This document shows positions 22,183-31,561 of a DNA stretch of 39,359 nucleotides, piece by piece. A model generated the notes under the pieces. It was not told where the DNA came from and searched no databases. It saw only the letters and a program-made list of their open reading frames with translations. The number at the start of each line of letters is the position of its first letter. Position 1 is the first letter of the stretch. This stretch comes from Bacteroidaceae bacterium (GTDB taxonomy: Bacteria > Bacteroidota > Bacteroidia > Bacteroidales > Bacteroidaceae): positions 1 to 39,359 of the forward strand of contig JAGAQH010000006.1 in NCBI GenBank assembly GCA_017622815.1, written 5' to 3'. Made by a program: the position numbers and the translations under genes.

Positions 22183-23333
22183 AGCAAATCTTCCGAGGTG
22201 TATCCTTGAGGTAATGTACGGCAGTTGTAGCCGGAGGCCATGATTTCTCCGTATGCACCGGCAGAACGGAAGGCTATGAGATCACCGCGTTTGGTGCGAG
22301 GCATGCCGTAGTTCTTTATGAAGACATCGCTGCTTTCGCAGATGGGACCCACTACATCGTAGGTGACAAAGTCCTGGGGAGAATCCGGTGTGAGATTCTC
22401 GATATGGTGATATGCATCGTAGAGAGCCGGGCGGATAAGGTCCGTCATGCCGGCATCCACTATGCAGAAATTCTTTATCGGATTACTCTTTATATATAAT
22501 ACGCGCGCGAGAAGGGTTCCGCATTGCCCCACTATGGCGCGTCCCAGTTCGAAATGCAGTTGCTGGCCTGGGCGCAGACGCAGAATATTGCGGTAGGTGT
22601 CGAAATAGGAACGGAAGTCGGGAATGGGCGTATGATCGGGCTGCATGTAGTCGATACCCAGGCCTCCGCCCACATTGATATCGCTTACGGCGGGTATGCC
22701 GGCGGCCTCCAGACGGTTCTGTATCTCATTGATACGACGGGAGAGTGCTGCGAAGTCGTCCATGTCCAGAATCTGGCTGCCGATGTGGAAGTGCAGGCCG
22801 ATAAACTCTATTCCCTCCATTCCGTTGGCAACGGAGATGACATGCTCCATATCCTGCATGTCAATGCCAAATTTGTTTTCTGCCAGTCCTGTGGTGATGT
22901 TGGCATGTGTGTGTGCTCCCACGTTGGGATTTATGCGCAGGGCTACACGGGCCTTCTTGCCTTTGAGTATGGCCAATTGGTTAATTATTTCCAGTTCAGG
23001 TATGCTCTCCACGTTGAAGGCGAAGATTCCGGCATCCAGTCCCAACTCTATCTCCCAATCGCTTTTGCCCACTCCGGCATATACAATCTTATCGGCAGGA
23101 AAACCGGCCTGCAGAGCAACCTTTATTTCTCCTCCGCTCACGCAGTCGGCACCGAAACCCTCAGCAGCGATGATACCCAGAATCTTGGGGTTGGCACATG
23201 CCTTCACGGCATAGTGCACATGCATGTATGGGTCGGAGTTCGTACGGATCTCCTTCAATGTCTGGCGTAGAAGCTCGGTGTCGTAGTAATAGAACGGTGT
23301 ACGGAGTTTCTTGAATTCTTCTATAGGAAACAT
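22179..23333 (-). CDS. lysA: Diaminopimelate decarboxylase
   Basis: PLP-dependent fold III decarboxylase of 384 residues that converts meso-diaminopimelate to lysine and CO2, the last step of lysine synthesis. Seen: PLP lysine Lys44 in HYAVKACANP, the HFHIGSQI segment, the glycine-rich phosphate-binding INVGGGLGIDY, and the C-terminal GPICESSDVF carrying the active-site Cys/Glu. Length is typical or slightly short for Bacteroidota LysA. It lies 72 bp after lysC (aspartate kinase), with a hairpin between them, so the first and last enzymes of lysine synthesis are coupled. Confidence 0.97.
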   Translation of the reverse strand: MFPIEEFKKLRTPFYYYDTELLRQTLKEIRTNSDPYMHVHYAVKACANPKILGIIAAEGFGADCVSGGEIKVALQAGFPADKIVYAGVGKSDWEIELGLDAGIFAFNVESIPELEIINQLAILKGKKARVALRINPNVGAHTHANITTGLAENKFGIDMQDMEHVISVANGMEGIEFIGLHFHIGSQILDMDDFAALSRRINEIQNRLEAAGIPAVSDINVGGGLGIDYMQPDHTPIPDFRSYFDTYRNILRLRPGQQLHFELGRAIVGQCGTLLARVLYIKSNPIKNFCIVDAGMTDLIRPALYDAYHHIENLTPDSPQDFVTYDVVGPICESSDVFIKNYGMPRTKRGDLIAFRSAGAYGEIMASGYNCRTLPQGYTSEDLL

Positions 23334-23357
23334 GTATGTTCGTAGTTATATAGAAAG

Positions 23358-23398
23358 TTGCCGGAGGCAGGGAGCGCGCAGCCCCCTCTCTCCGGCAA
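23358..23398 (-). terminator. Hairpin between lysC and lysA
   Basis: On the minus strand, directly after the lysC stop, TTGCCGGAG pairs with CTCCGGCAA, with additional GC-rich pairing inside, and is followed by CTTTCTATA. It looks like a partial terminator or mRNA-stabilising hairpin that could reduce lysA relative to lysC expression. The U tract is weak. Confidence 0.5.
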
Positions 23399-23405
23399 GG
23401 TGTTG

Positions 23406-24719
23406 TCAAAACAAAGTCTTCTGCAAAGCCTGCAATGTGCGCTGCTTGTCCTCGGCTCTAACGAGGAAGGATATGTTGTGGTTGCTGCCTCCGTATGAAA
23501 TCATACGTACGGGAATGTCGCGCAGGGCATCGCATGCAATGCTTTCAAAACCGCAGTTGTCGGGGCGCAGGTCGCCAACAACACAGATGATGCACATGTT
23601 CTCTTCGCATGACACGGTTCCGTATTTCTTCAGTTCAGAAACAATGTCGGCAAGGTGTGATGTGTTGTCGATGGTCAGGCTCACGCCCACTTCGCTGGTG
23701 CATATCATGTCTATGCTTGTGCGGTAGGTTTCAAAGATTTCGAACACCTTGCGCAGGAACCCATAGGCAAGCAGCATACGTGAGGAGTTGATGCGGATGC
23801 AGGTGTTCCCGTCGCGTGCTGCCACGGCCTTTATCTTACCCTCGTAGAAATCGTTGTTGATGATAGTGCCGGGAGCCTCGGGAGCCATGGTGTTGAGCAG
23901 ACGTACGGGCACACCGGAGAACTTGGCTGGCTGTATGCATGTGGGGTGCAGGATCTTGGCACCGAAGTAGGCCAGTTCAGCAGCCTCGGCAAAGTGCAGT
24001 TGGCGCACAGGCTGTGTTCCTTCCACGAAGCGGGGATCGTTGTTGTGCATGCCGTCGATATCTGTCCATATCTGTATTTCGTCGGCTTGCAGGGCAGCGC
24101 CAATCAGGCATGCCGTGTAGTCCGAACCGCCACGCAGCAGGTTGTCCACCTCGCCATAGGCATTGCGGCAGATGAATCCCTGGGTGATGTATATCTGATA
24201 ACCGGCATTTTCGCTCATGTAGTGGTTGCACTTCTCTGTGATGTAGTGGAAGTCAGGCTCTGCATTTTTGTCGGTACGGATCATTTCCAGTGCAGGGAGC
24301 AGAATGGCGTTGATACCGCTTTCCAGCAGGTAGTTTGTCACCATGTTTGTGGATATGATCTCGCCTTCTGCCAGTATAACCTTCTCCTCGAAGGAGGTGA
24401 AGTGGGTCTTGGTGAAGCTGCGCAGATAGCGGAACTGCTCTTTCAGGAAGTTTCGGGTCTTCTCCTTCCACTCCTCGGTATTGTAGAGTTCTTCCACATG
24501 TCCCATATACTTGCGCTCAAGCTGGTTGATGATGGTGCTTGCGCCCTCAGGGTTTTTCTTGTAGAGGTAGTCGGAAATCTCCACCAGGGAGTTGGTGGTC
24601 CCGCTCATGGCAGAGAGCACGACAACTTTCTGTTCCCCGTCTGCAGTGAAGAGCTTGCAGACATCCTTCATTCGTTCTGGTGAGCCCACGCTGGTGCCAC
24701 CGAATTTCAGTACTTTCAT
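23406..24719 (-). CDS. lysC: Aspartate kinase
   Basis: Phosphorylates aspartate to aspartyl-phosphate, the entry step to lysine, threonine, methionine and diaminopimelate. The 437-residue protein begins MKVLKFGGTSVGSPERM (the KFGGTS kinase motif), continues with the amino-acid-kinase domain (LRGGSDYTA near residue 200, DGMHNNDPR), and has two C-terminal ACT-type regions (about 290-437, including MICTSEVGVSLTIDN), which normally bind lysine or threonine for feedback. It is a monofunctional kinase, not fused to homoserine dehydrogenase. It lies 25 bp after ftsE and upstream of lysA. Confidence 0.96.
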   Translation of the reverse strand: MKVLKFGGTSVGSPERMKDVCKLFTADGEQKVVVLSAMSGTTNSLVEISDYLYKKNPEGASTIINQLERKYMGHVEELYNTEEWKEKTRNFLKEQFRYLRSFTKTHFTSFEEKVILAEGEIISTNMVTNYLLESGINAILLPALEMIRTDKNAEPDFHYITEKCNHYMSENAGYQIYITQGFICRNAYGEVDNLLRGGSDYTACLIGAALQADEIQIWTDIDGMHNNDPRFVEGTQPVRQLHFAEAAELAYFGAKILHPTCIQPAKFSGVPVRLLNTMAPEAPGTIINNDFYEGKIKAVAARDGNTCIRINSSRMLLAYGFLRKVFEIFETYRTSIDMICTSEVGVSLTIDNTSHLADIVSELKKYGTVSCEENMCIICVVGDLRPDNCGFESIACDALRDIPVRMISYGGSNHNISFLVRAEDKQRTLQALQKTLF

Positions 24720-24744
24720 TTCAGTAGTGTATGTTTGTTGTTAT

Positions 24745-25407
24745 CTATTTCTTGGTCAGTGTCTCGTTCTCGCACACGTAGACTGTGCCTGGGAAAATCT
24801 CGGGCCATTGCAGATTGTGTGTTGAGATGACCACGGTACTGCCCGTCTGTCTGCGTACTTCGTCCAGCAGTGCCATGACCCGTTCACCGTTTTCGCCGTC
24901 CAGCTGTCCTGTCGGTTCGTCGGCCAGAATAAGTTCGGGGTGGTTCAGTATGGCGCGTGCTATGCAGATGCACTGCTTCTGTCCTCCGGAGAGTTCGTGA
25001 GGATAGCATTTGGCGGTATGAGGCAGTTCCACCCAGTTCAGTACTTCCTCAATACGTTCGTTGCGCAGGTTCTTCCGGTTCCAGTCTGTAGCACGAAGCA
25101 CGAAATCCAGATTGTCGTAGATGGTGCGGTCTGGGAGCAGGCGGAGTTCCTGATGTACGATACCTATCTGGCGGCGCAGGTATTGCAACTTGCTTCGTCC
25201 TATCTTGCGCATGTCGTGGTTCAGTACCATGGCGCGTCCGTTGTATACCGGTGTGTCGCCGTACATGCTTGACAGCAGGGTGCTTTTTCCACTTCCCACC
25301 AGTCCGGTCAGGTATATCATGTCACCGGGCTGGGCCAACAGGTTGACACCGGACAGAATGGTCCGTTTTTCGTGGCGTAGGTGTACGTCGGTGTAGTTAA
25401 TTGTCAT
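24745..25407 (-). CDS. ftsE: Cell-division ABC ATPase FtsE
   Basis: ATP-binding partner of FtsX, which acts at the divisome to control peptidoglycan hydrolases. The 220-residue protein has Walker A GLVGSGKST (about residue 35), Q-loop IGIVHQELRLLPDRTIYDNL, signature LSGGQKQ, Walker B LILADEPTGQLD and switch His in ISTHN. The ELRLLPDRTIYDNL segment and overall length fit FtsE rather than a LolD paralogue, but the two families are close. No ftsX gene is adjacent; in Bacteroidota the two genes are often apart. Confidence 0.87.
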   Translation of the reverse strand: MTINYTDVHLRHEKRTILSGVNLLAQPGDMIYLTGLVGSGKSTLLSSMYGDTPVYNGRAMVLNHDMRKIGRSKLQYLRRQIGIVHQELRLLPDRTIYDNLDFVLRATDWNRKNLRNERIEEVLNWVELPHTAKCYPHELSGGQKQCICIARAILNHPELILADEPTGQLDGENGERVMALLDEVRRQTGSTVVISTHNLQWPEIFPGTVYVCENETLTKK

Positions 25408-25473
25408 CTCGTGTATTTCTCTCTTCTGTCGTGTCTGTCACTTGAGCGTGCGATGGCTGTGTCAGGCACAATA

Positions 25474-26118
25474 TTAGTGTTTCTTCCAATTGGGGTTGTG
25501 ACGCTTCTTCAACTCCTCAGCCAGTTGTTCAATGCGCAGCCCTTTGTCTGTCATGAGCACAATGAGGTGGTACAGCATGTCGGAACCCTCGTATATCATG
25601 CGGTCGTCTGTTCCGTTCACGGCCTCTATTACCAGTTCCAGTGCTTCTTCGCCGACTTTCTGTGCCATGCGGTTAAGGCCGTCGCGGAAGAGTGAGGTAG
25701 TGTATGAACCTTCTGGCATCTGACGGTGACGCTCCTCTATGAAGTCCTGCAGTTCGCTGAGAAAGAGCAATGGGTTATCTCCCTCTGTCTTTAACATGCT
25801 GCGGACAGGTTCGTTCTTCTCTCCCCAGCATGTGTCTGTGCCGGTGTGGCATACGGGACCTGCTGGATGTACGCGAATGAGCAGAGTGTCGTTGTCACAA
25901 TCGTTCTTGATGTCCACGACATGCAGATAGTTGCCGCTTGTCTCGCCTTTTGTCCATGTGGTCTTGCGTGTGCGACTCCAGAAGGTGACCTTGCCTGTCA
26001 TTACTGTGAGGTCGTATGCCTGCTGGTTCATGTATCCGAGCATCAGCACCTGTCTGGTGTCGGCATCCTGTATGATGGCAGGAACAAGACCCTGCATTTT
26101 GTTGAAATCTATTTCCAT
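25474..26118 (-). CDS. hisIE: Bifunctional phosphoribosyl-AMP cyclohydrolase / phosphoribosyl-ATP pyrophosphatase
   Basis: Catalyses the second and third steps of histidine synthesis. The 214 residues split into an N-terminal HisI domain (about 1-115: DADTRQVLMLGYMN, FWSRTRKTTWTKGETSGN, DNDTLLIRVHPAGPVCHTGTDTC with the metal-binding cysteines) and a C-terminal HisE domain (about 118-214: MAQKVGEEALELVIEA, with the acidic pyrophosphohydrolase residues). It is the last of four clustered his genes, 30 bp after hisF. Confidence 0.97.
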   Translation of the reverse strand: MEIDFNKMQGLVPAIIQDADTRQVLMLGYMNQQAYDLTVMTGKVTFWSRTRKTTWTKGETSGNYLHVVDIKNDCDNDTLLIRVHPAGPVCHTGTDTCWGEKNEPVRSMLKTEGDNPLLFLSELQDFIEERHRQMPEGSYTTSLFRDGLNRMAQKVGEEALELVIEAVNGTDDRMIYEGSDMLYHLIVLMTDKGLRIEQLAEELKKRHNPNWKKH

Positions 26119-26148
26119 GATGTTATGGTCAGAATGGTATTTCTGTTC

Positions 26149-26904
26149 TTAAAGTCTAATAACAATGTTTTCTTTTTGCAGATATGCCTTCAGCTGCGGT
26201 ATGCCTATCTCTCCGAAGTGAAATACGCTTGCCGCCAGTGCTGCGTCGGCATGCCCCAGGGTGAAGGCGTCGCGGAAATGGTGCATCTGTCCTGCTCCAC
26301 CACTGGCAATGATGGGGATGGACAGGTTGTCGGCCAGTTGTGCGAGTGCCTCGTTGGCAAAGCCCTGCTTCACTCCGTCGTGGTCCATGGATGTGAACAG
26401 GATTTCTCCGGCACCACGTTCCTGAACCTCATGGGCCCAGTCAAAAAGCCCGAGTTCCTGACGCTGGCGTCCTCCCTTGGTGTAACAGTGCCAGCCATCG
26501 GGGTCCTGACGGGCATCAATAGCGCAGACTATTACCTGGGAACCGAAATGCCGTGCTATTTCGTCTATCAGTGAGGGGTTGTATATGGCTGCAGAATTGA
26601 TGCTGACCTTGTCTGCACCGGCATTGAGCAAGCGTTCCACATCGTGGATTTCCTGTATGCCTCCGCCCACAGTGAAGGGTATGTTTATTTCCTGTGCAAC
26701 ACGGCTTACCATTTCCGTAAACGTCTTGCGGCCCTCAAAACTGGCAGTGATGTCAAGAAAGCAGAGTTCGTCCGCACCGTTTTCGCTATATGCCTTGCCC
26801 AAGGCAACGGGATCGCCGGCAGTACGCAGATTGACGAAATTGGTTCCTTTTACGGTCATTCCGTCCTTGACATCCAGACAGGGTATGATTCTCTTTGCTA
26901 ACAT
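26149..26904 (-). CDS. hisF: Imidazole glycerol phosphate synthase cyclase subunit
   Basis: TIM-barrel cyclase of 251 residues that, with HisH, makes imidazole glycerol phosphate and AICAR from PRFAR. The catalytic Asp11 lies in [11 protein letters not shown] and the second Asp in [12 protein letters not shown]. Phosphate-binding loops TVGGGI and ASGGAGQM are present. It overlaps hisA by 7 bp, so the two are translationally coupled. Confidence 0.97.
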   Translation of the reverse strand: MLAKRIIPCLDVKDGMTVKGTNFVNLRTAGDPVALGKAYSENGADELCFLDITASFEGRKTFTEMVSRVAQEINIPFTVGGGIQEIHDVERLLNAGADKVSINSAAIYNPSLIDEIARHFGSQVIVCAIDARQDPDGWHCYTKGGRQRQELGLFDWAHEVQERGAGEILFTSMDHDGVKQGFANEALAQLADNLSIPIIASGGAGQMHHFRDAFTLGHADAALAASVFHFGEIGIPQLKAYLQKENIVIRL

Positions 26905-27608
26905 AGTTCCTTGATATCAATCTTTCCTTCGTAGTAAGCCTTGCCGAATACCACGGCAGGTATGCCGTTCTCATCCAGTTTCTGTATGTCCGCATTACAA
27001 GACACTCCGCCGGATGCAATGAGATGCAGGTGGGGATATTGCGCCATGACCTTGCGGTAGAGTTCAGTGGCCGGACCTGCCAAGGTGCCGTCCTTGCTGA
27101 TTTCGGTGCAGAGTACGTTGCGCACTCCGGCACTGACGTATTTCTCGAGGAATGGCAACAGGGCTTCTGAAGAGTCTTCCTTCCAGCCGTTAATGCTTAC
27201 CATGCCATTGCGCACGTCGGCTCCGAGAATTATCTTTTCTGCTCCGTATTTGCGAAGCCAGCCCATAAACAGTTCTGGTTCGGTTACTGCAACACTGCCT
27301 ATTGTCACCATGTGTGCGCCTGCCAGAAATGCTTTCTCTATGTCTTCCGTAGACTTGATGCCACCACCAAAATCGACAATCAGGTCGGTGGCTTGCGTAA
27401 TGGCTTTGAGTACGGCGTCATTGACTATGTGCTTGCTTTTGGCTCCGTCCAAATCAACTATGTGCAGGCGTCGGAAGCCAAGGCTCTGGAACTCCATGGC
27501 TTGGCTTACGGGGTCTTCGTTGTATATCGTCTTCTGGTCATAGTCCCCTTTGGTCAGGCGCACACATTTGCCGTCTATCAGGTCTATGGCTGGTATCAGT
27601 TCTATCAT
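26898..27608 (-). CDS. hisA: ProFAR isomerase (HisA)
   Basis: TIM-barrel isomerase of 236 residues that converts ProFAR to PRFAR in histidine synthesis. Seen: catalytic Asp9 in [19 protein letters not shown], phosphate-binding loop VDFGGGIKS and the second catalytic Asp region ([11 protein letters not shown]) followed by ASGGVS. It overlaps hisH by 4 bp and hisF by 7 bp. Confidence 0.97.
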   Translation of the reverse strand: MIELIPAIDLIDGKCVRLTKGDYDQKTIYNEDPVSQAMEFQSLGFRRLHIVDLDGAKSKHIVNDAVLKAITQATDLIVDFGGGIKSTEDIEKAFLAGAHMVTIGSVAVTEPELFMGWLRKYGAEKIILGADVRNGMVSINGWKEDSSEALLPFLEKYVSAGVRNVLCTEISKDGTLAGPATELYRKVMAQYPHLHLIASGGVSCNADIQKLDENGIPAVVFGKAYYEGKIDIKELC

Positions 27609-28198
27609 AATTCCAGAAAGTTTCTCAGTATTCTTTCGCCAACGCCACCGCTCTTTTCCGGGTGAAACTGTGTGGCATAGAAGTTGTCCCTGTGTAGTGC
27701 GGCAGAGTAGGGGAGTATATAGTCGCAGGTGGCTATGGTGTAGTCTTGGTGGCAGGGAACATAATAACTGTGCACGTTGTAGATGAATTCACCGTCCTTT
27801 ATGTCTTTGAACAGGGGTGATTGTAACTTGTGTATGCTGTTCCATCCCATCTGAGGCACCTTGTCGTTGTGGTGTTCCGGCTGAAACCGGAAAACATCCA
27901 GAGGAAAGATGCCGAGACAGTCTGCGTTGCCCTCCTCGCTGTGACGGCACATGAGTTGCTGGCCAATGCAAATTCCCAATACTGGTTGGCGCAGAGCCGG
28001 TATCACCTGATCCAGACCATGCTCCTTGAGGTATGCCATGGCAGTGCTTGCTTCTCCCTGGCCAGGGAAAAGAACGCGGTCGGCCTTGGCAAGCAGTTCT
28101 GCATTGTCTGTAAGTGTAGGGGTAATGCCCAATCGTTTCAGTGCATTGATGACCGAATAGATATTGCCGGCATTATACTTTACTATGGCTACGTCCAT
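27605..28198 (-). CDS. hisH: Imidazole glycerol phosphate synthase glutamine amidotransferase subunit
   Basis: Class I glutamine amidotransferase of 197 residues that supplies ammonia to HisF. The nucleophile Cys lies in VLGICIGQQLM; His and Glu lie in QFHPEKSG near the C-terminus; the N-terminal IVKYNAGNIYSVINAL and LFPGQGEAS are typical. It is the first of hisH-hisA-hisF-hisIE; the remaining his genes (hisG, D, C, B) are not in the window. It follows an exported protein gene by 41 bp with no obvious promoter, so it is probably read from further upstream. Confidence 0.97.
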   Translation of the reverse strand: MDVAIVKYNAGNIYSVINALKRLGITPTLTDNAELLAKADRVLFPGQGEASTAMAYLKEHGLDQVIPALRQPVLGICIGQQLMCRHSEEGNADCLGIFPLDVFRFQPEHHNDKVPQMGWNSIHKLQSPLFKDIKDGEFIYNVHSYYVPCHQDYTIATCDYILPYSAALHRDNFYATQFHPEKSGGVGERILRNFLEL

Positions 28199-28239
28199 AA
28201 ATGTGTTCTTGTTGTGTTGCCTGAAGGTTTCAGATATGC

Positions 28240-28722
28240 TTATTCCTTCTTCTTGTCTTTGCTTTCTGCAAGTGCTTCAACCCAGTTGGTGTTCAGGCAA
28301 AACGGTGTGTAGCCGTTTTTGTCGGAAATGAAGGATTCAGCCTCCTTCTTGTCTACATTCTTGAATAAAGTATGGGCGGCGCTGGCCTTGCAGTAGCGCA
28401 TGACTATCTTCTTGCGTGTTTCTTCAGAAGCATTGCTGCTTTGTGACAATTCAACGAGATAATTGGTTACAAACTCGTTCAGGGCCAGGGCCTGTTCGTC
28501 CAGCCATGTGCTGCTGATGCTTCCTTCCTGTATGATGATGTTTTTACGGAAATATCGCATGGCAGTTGCCTTGAACTGTGCCACTTTCAAGTCGAAACTG
28601 TTGCTTTGAGGATTATTTATTACCTGTTCGGACTTGTCCAGAAGGTAATCGTATATCTCCTGTGCGTTAATGTTTGCCGTGGTTGCAGTCAGAAGCAACG
28701 CAATTACAAATAACTTTTTCAT
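28240..28722 (-). CDS. Small exported protein of unknown function
   Basis: Protein of 160 residues with a cleavable signal peptide (MKKLFVIALLLTATTANINAQ, cleavage after INA or AQ, no lipobox Cys). The mature part is helical, with a charged region (EETRKKIVMRYCKASAAHTLFKNVDKKEAE) and a C-terminal Lys/Glu tail. The ATG at 28722 gives this signal peptide; an upstream in-frame start at 28764 would overlap the ABC gene and bury it. I do not recognise a named family. It sits between a ModF-like ATPase gene (2 bp away) and hisH, so it is in the same operon but has no evident link to histidine synthesis. Confidence 0.8.
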   Translation of the reverse strand: MKKLFVIALLLTATTANINAQEIYDYLLDKSEQVINNPQSNSFDLKVAQFKATAMRYFRKNIIIQEGSISSTWLDEQALALNEFVTNYLVELSQSSNASEETRKKIVMRYCKASAAHTLFKNVDKKEAESFISDKNGYTPFCLNTNWVEALAESKDKKKE

Positions 28723-28724
28723 GT

Positions 28725-30224
28725 CTATAGGTTTTTCTTTAATTCCATACTGTGTGTTATACAATCGGGTAGTTCTTCCTGATAATGCGTCACCATTATC
28801 ATTGTCTTGTGAGGACGCTGGCAGAATAGCCTTATGATTTCCCTGACACGTTTCCTGTTCTTAAGGTCAAGGCCGTGAAGTGGCTCGTCAAGTATTAGCA
28901 GTTCTGGGTCTTTGACGAAGGCACGTGCCAAAAGGCAAAGCCGTTGTTCTCCGCTTGACAGTTTCAGAAAGGTCTTGTCCTGTATTTCTTCAATGCCGAA
29001 AACTTTCATCCATTGGCGGCATATCTCCCTCTGCTCAGGCCGTGGCCGGCAATAAAGGCCTATGCTGTCGGAAAGTCCGCTGGCCACTATGTCTATGGCC
29101 GGAAGGTCGCGCAGATAAGCACGGTGCATTTCTGGAGAAACATATCCGATGTGGCGTTTTATCTGCCAGATGCTCTCGCCGGTGCCACGTTTGTGTCCGA
29201 ACAGATGGATGTCGCAGGCGTAACTTTGGGGATTGTCAGCGCATACCAGCGAAAGCAGAGTACTCTTGCCTGCTCCATTCTGTCCCTGCAGAGCCCACCG
29301 CTCTCCTTCGCGGACAGTCCAATTGATGTCCTTCAGAATGGTACGTTTGCCGTAGCGTATGCTTACGTTCTGGAGTTTTAATATCTCCCCGCCGTCCTGT
29401 GGATAGAAGGGTATTTGGGAAATGTCCTTGTGGGGGAATGTCTTAATCCATTCTGCCAAGTTGTGGGAAATGGCTGTGTTGCACGTCGTGAGACCATTCA
29501 TGAATTCTTTTCTGGTCTGCTTGGGCAGAAGACGCATGTCTTTTACAGGCAGAACGTGGGTTATGAACTCGGGAATGTCGTCGTATTTGGAGATAACCAG
29601 CACGATGGTGAGAGAGGTTGTCTGCGTGAGTTTTTCGAGAAGTCCCTTAAGAAGTTCTCGTGTATTCGCATCCAGTCCGATGAAGGGGTTGTCCAGAATC
29701 AGCACGCGTGGTGCGGAAAGCAATGTGCGTGTAAGTTGGAACTTTCGTAGTTCGCCACTGGACAGTGATATGATGTACTTGTCCAGAAAGGACCGTAGCC
29801 CAAACATGTCATACAGTTCTTCCCTCAGGCCGACACGGAATTCTGGAACCTTTTCCAAGAGGCTGCCTGCCGTGGGGGTATTCTCGTCTATGTCGTGCTG
29901 GTTCCAGCGTTGCTGGTAATAGTATGTCCCGTCCTGTTCGCCATAGGAGTCGCGGAATGAAATGAAGCGCAACTGTTCACTGATAAGGCGTTTTTGTGTC
30001 GGTGTACCGGACTCGGTTCCTGTGTTGTCGAAACCATAGTACACTTCATTGCGAAGCAGGGGGTAGTGCCCGGTTATGATTTCCACCAGACGGTTTTTGC
30101 CGGCAGAGTTGTCTCCGCAGATGGCAACTTGCTCGCCTGGCAGGATTTCCAGGTTTACGGGTTCTGCCATACGCCAGTCCGGGTGGCGGGTTATGCCGTT
30201 TGTTATCTTTATTACGGGCTTCAT
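28725..30224 (-). CDS. ModF-like tandem ABC ATPase with a degenerate first domain
   Basis: Soluble protein of 499 residues with two ATPase domains, resembling E. coli ModF (PhrA) throughout, including [10 protein letters not shown] after domain 1 and the [10 protein letters not shown] region in domain 2. Domain 2 is intact: Walker [10 protein letters not shown] (314-322), signature LSSGEQR, Walker [13 protein letters not shown], switch His in MVTHY. Domain 1 is altered: Walker A reads GDNSAGKN (37-44, Asn where Ser/Thr binds Mg), Walker B is LILDNPF (Asn179 in place of the catalytic Glu), and no switch His follows (VISKY). So domain 1 probably binds but does not hydrolyse ATP. No transmembrane partner is nearby. 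It overlaps ruvC by 4 bp. Its role (molybdate-linked or DNA-repair-linked in older literature) is uncertain. Confidence 0.88.
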   Translation of the reverse strand: MKPVIKITNGITRHPDWRMAEPVNLEILPGEQVAICGDNSAGKNRLVEIITGHYPLLRNEVYYGFDNTGTESGTPTQKRLISEQLRFISFRDSYGEQDGTYYYQQRWNQHDIDENTPTAGSLLEKVPEFRVGLREELYDMFGLRSFLDKYIISLSSGELRKFQLTRTLLSAPRVLILDNPFIGLDANTRELLKGLLEKLTQTTSLTIVLVISKYDDIPEFITHVLPVKDMRLLPKQTRKEFMNGLTTCNTAISHNLAEWIKTFPHKDISQIPFYPQDGGEILKLQNVSIRYGKRTILKDINWTVREGERWALQGQNGAGKSTLLSLVCADNPQSYACDIHLFGHKRGTGESIWQIKRHIGYVSPEMHRAYLRDLPAIDIVASGLSDSIGLYCRPRPEQREICRQWMKVFGIEEIQDKTFLKLSSGEQRLCLLARAFVKDPELLILDEPLHGLDLKNRKRVREIIRLFCQRPHKTMIMVTHYQEELPDCITHSMELKKNL

Positions 30225-30820
30225 CCTATTCTTGCGTCTGTTGTTTTGAAAGTCTGTCTGTCTTTATTCTTGTTCACAAAGTCTTTCCAAGATGAGTATT
30301 TCTTGTCAGACTCTGGCCTTCCCATTTGAAGATAGTGGCAGTATGCTGCCGCCAAAGCGTCTGTGGCATCCAGGAATTTGCCCAGTTCTTCCTTGTCAAG
30401 ATGCATCATTCTCCTAAGCATGTCGGCAACCTGTTCCTTGGATGCCGTTCCTATGCCCGTAATGGCCATCTTTATCTTCATAGGGGCGTATTCTGTAATG
30501 GGAACTTGGCGCTGTATTGCTGCAGCCATGGCAACTCCTTGGGCGCGTCCAAGTTTTAGCATTGATTGTACGTTCTTACCAAAGAAGGGTGCTTCAATGG
30601 CCACTTCATCGGGAAGGTAAGAGTCGATAATGCCGGTGATGCGCTCGAAAATGTGTCCAAGTTTCAGATAATGGTCTCCGTATTTCCTTAAGTCTATGAC
30701 TCCCAGTGCCAGCATCTCTGCCTTTTTTCCTTGTACGCGGATGATGCCATAGCCCATGACGTTGGTGCCTGGGTCGATACCCAGGATTATTTTTTCTGCT
30801 TTGGTATTCGTCTGGACCAC
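30221..30820 (-). CDS. ruvC: Holliday junction resolvase RuvC
   Basis: Endonuclease of 199 residues that cuts Holliday junctions after RuvAB branch migration. The RNase H-like active site is complete: Asp16 ([13 protein letters not shown]), Glu76 ([13 protein letters not shown]), Asp151 and Asp154 ([12 protein letters not shown]). A basic C-terminal tail ([17 protein letters not shown]) extends about 20-30 residues beyond the catalytic core. It lies 30 bp after the DUF1573 gene and overlaps the ModF-like gene by 4 bp. No ruvA or ruvB is adjacent. Confidence 0.96.
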   Translation of the reverse strand: MVQTNTKAEKIILGIDPGTNVMGYGIIRVQGKKAEMLALGVIDLRKYGDHYLKLGHIFERITGIIDSYLPDEVAIEAPFFGKNVQSMLKLGRAQGVAMAAAIQRQVPITEYAPMKIKMAITGIGTASKEQVADMLRRMMHLDKEELGKFLDATDALAAAYCHYLQMGRPESDKKYSSWKDFVNKNKDRQTFKTTDARIG

Positions 30821-30850
30821 TTTGAACCTGCTGACTTTTGCGATACGATA

Positions 30851-31291
30851 CTAATCCTCTGTCATTTCTCCTTCTATGACCAAACGTACAATCCTGTTCT
30901 TGGCATTGGAACGAATGGTTATGGTTTTTGAAAAGCGTCCTGGTATAAGTCCGCTTCCATTGTATGTCACGTCAATCGTGCCGGATTCTCCTGGCTTTAC
31001 GGGTTCCTTGGTAAACGAGGGTACAGTGCATCCGCATGAAGCAAAGGCCTGGTTGATAATCAACGGGGCGGTGCCGACATTGGTAAACTTGAAACTATAC
31101 TTGCGTATTGGCTCGGATTCGGGGAAGGTTCCGAAATTGCAACGTAGTGTGTCGAACTGTATTTCTGCATAGTTTTCCGCCTTGCTCTTTCCGTCGGGCC
31201 TGATTTCACTTTGTACGCTTTTCTGTGATTGTGCACTTGCTCCGATGGAAAAGGCAAATGTCAGACAAATGATCAGTAATGTAATTTTCAT
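30851..31291 (-). CDS. DUF1573 exported Ig-like protein
   Basis: Secreted protein of 146 residues: signal peptide MKITLLIICLTFAFSIGASAQ, then a single DUF1573 domain (PF07610, an HYDIN/ASH-like immunoglobulin fold) with the typical IQFDTLRCNFGTFPESEPI, FKFTNVGTAPLIINQAFASCGCTVP (the conserved SCGCT motif) and a final VRLVIEGEM strand. Function unknown. It is the first gene after the -7 element at 31372-31379 and probably heads the long leftward unit down to the DUF368 gene. Confidence 0.93.
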   Translation of the reverse strand: MKITLLIICLTFAFSIGASAQSQKSVQSEIRPDGKSKAENYAEIQFDTLRCNFGTFPESEPIRKYSFKFTNVGTAPLIINQAFASCGCTVPSFTKEPVKPGESGTIDVTYNGSGLIPGRFSKTITIRSNAKNRIVRLVIEGEMTED

Positions 31292-31371
31292 GTCAGTGTA
31301 ATGTGAGTAACTGTAAATTTACCTGCTGTCTTTATGCAAACGCTACTGCAGGTATTGTTAATATTTGCGCG

Positions 31372-31379
31372 CAAAGTTA
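31372..31379 (-). promoter_or_regulatory. Bacteroidota -7 element for the ruvC/his/lys unit
   Basis: On the minus strand the sequence is TAACTTTG (exact TAnnTTTG), about 80 bp upstream of the DUF1573 start codon. A -33 TTG at the right distance is not clear. The terminator of nadE lies 67 bp beyond it, so this is the natural start of the downstream unit. Confidence 0.6.
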
Positions 31380-31445
31380 CGAAAAAAAGTCGGAATCTTA
31401 GAGAGTTGTGATGGTAAATATTTGATTCCCTAATGTTAATTGATA

Positions 31446-31485
31446 TATAAAAATGATGCCGGACTCGCCATAGGGCAGTCCGGCA
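31446..31485 (-). terminator. Intrinsic terminator downstream of nadE
   Basis: TGCCGGACT (31457-31465) pairs with AGTCCGGCA (31477-31485), 9 bp, 11-base loop. On the minus strand the stem is followed by TCATTTTTATATA, giving a T-rich tail. It sits about 75 bp after the nadE stop codon. Confidence 0.8.
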
Positions 31486-31561
31486 TGCTGTATGATTTGG
31501 AAATGTTGTGTGCTGGTGCTGATGTATAATGTTGGGGTAGTCTTTGGTTGGACTGTGTAAG

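Noticed and set aside
24745-25407. LolD-type lipoprotein-export ATPase instead of FtsE
   Set aside because: Length and the Q-loop region fit FtsE better, but the families are close; kept as FtsE with reduced confidence.
28722-28764. N-terminal extension of the small exported protein to an upstream start at 28764
   Set aside because: It would overlap the ABC gene by 40 bp and hide a clean signal peptide that begins at 28722.
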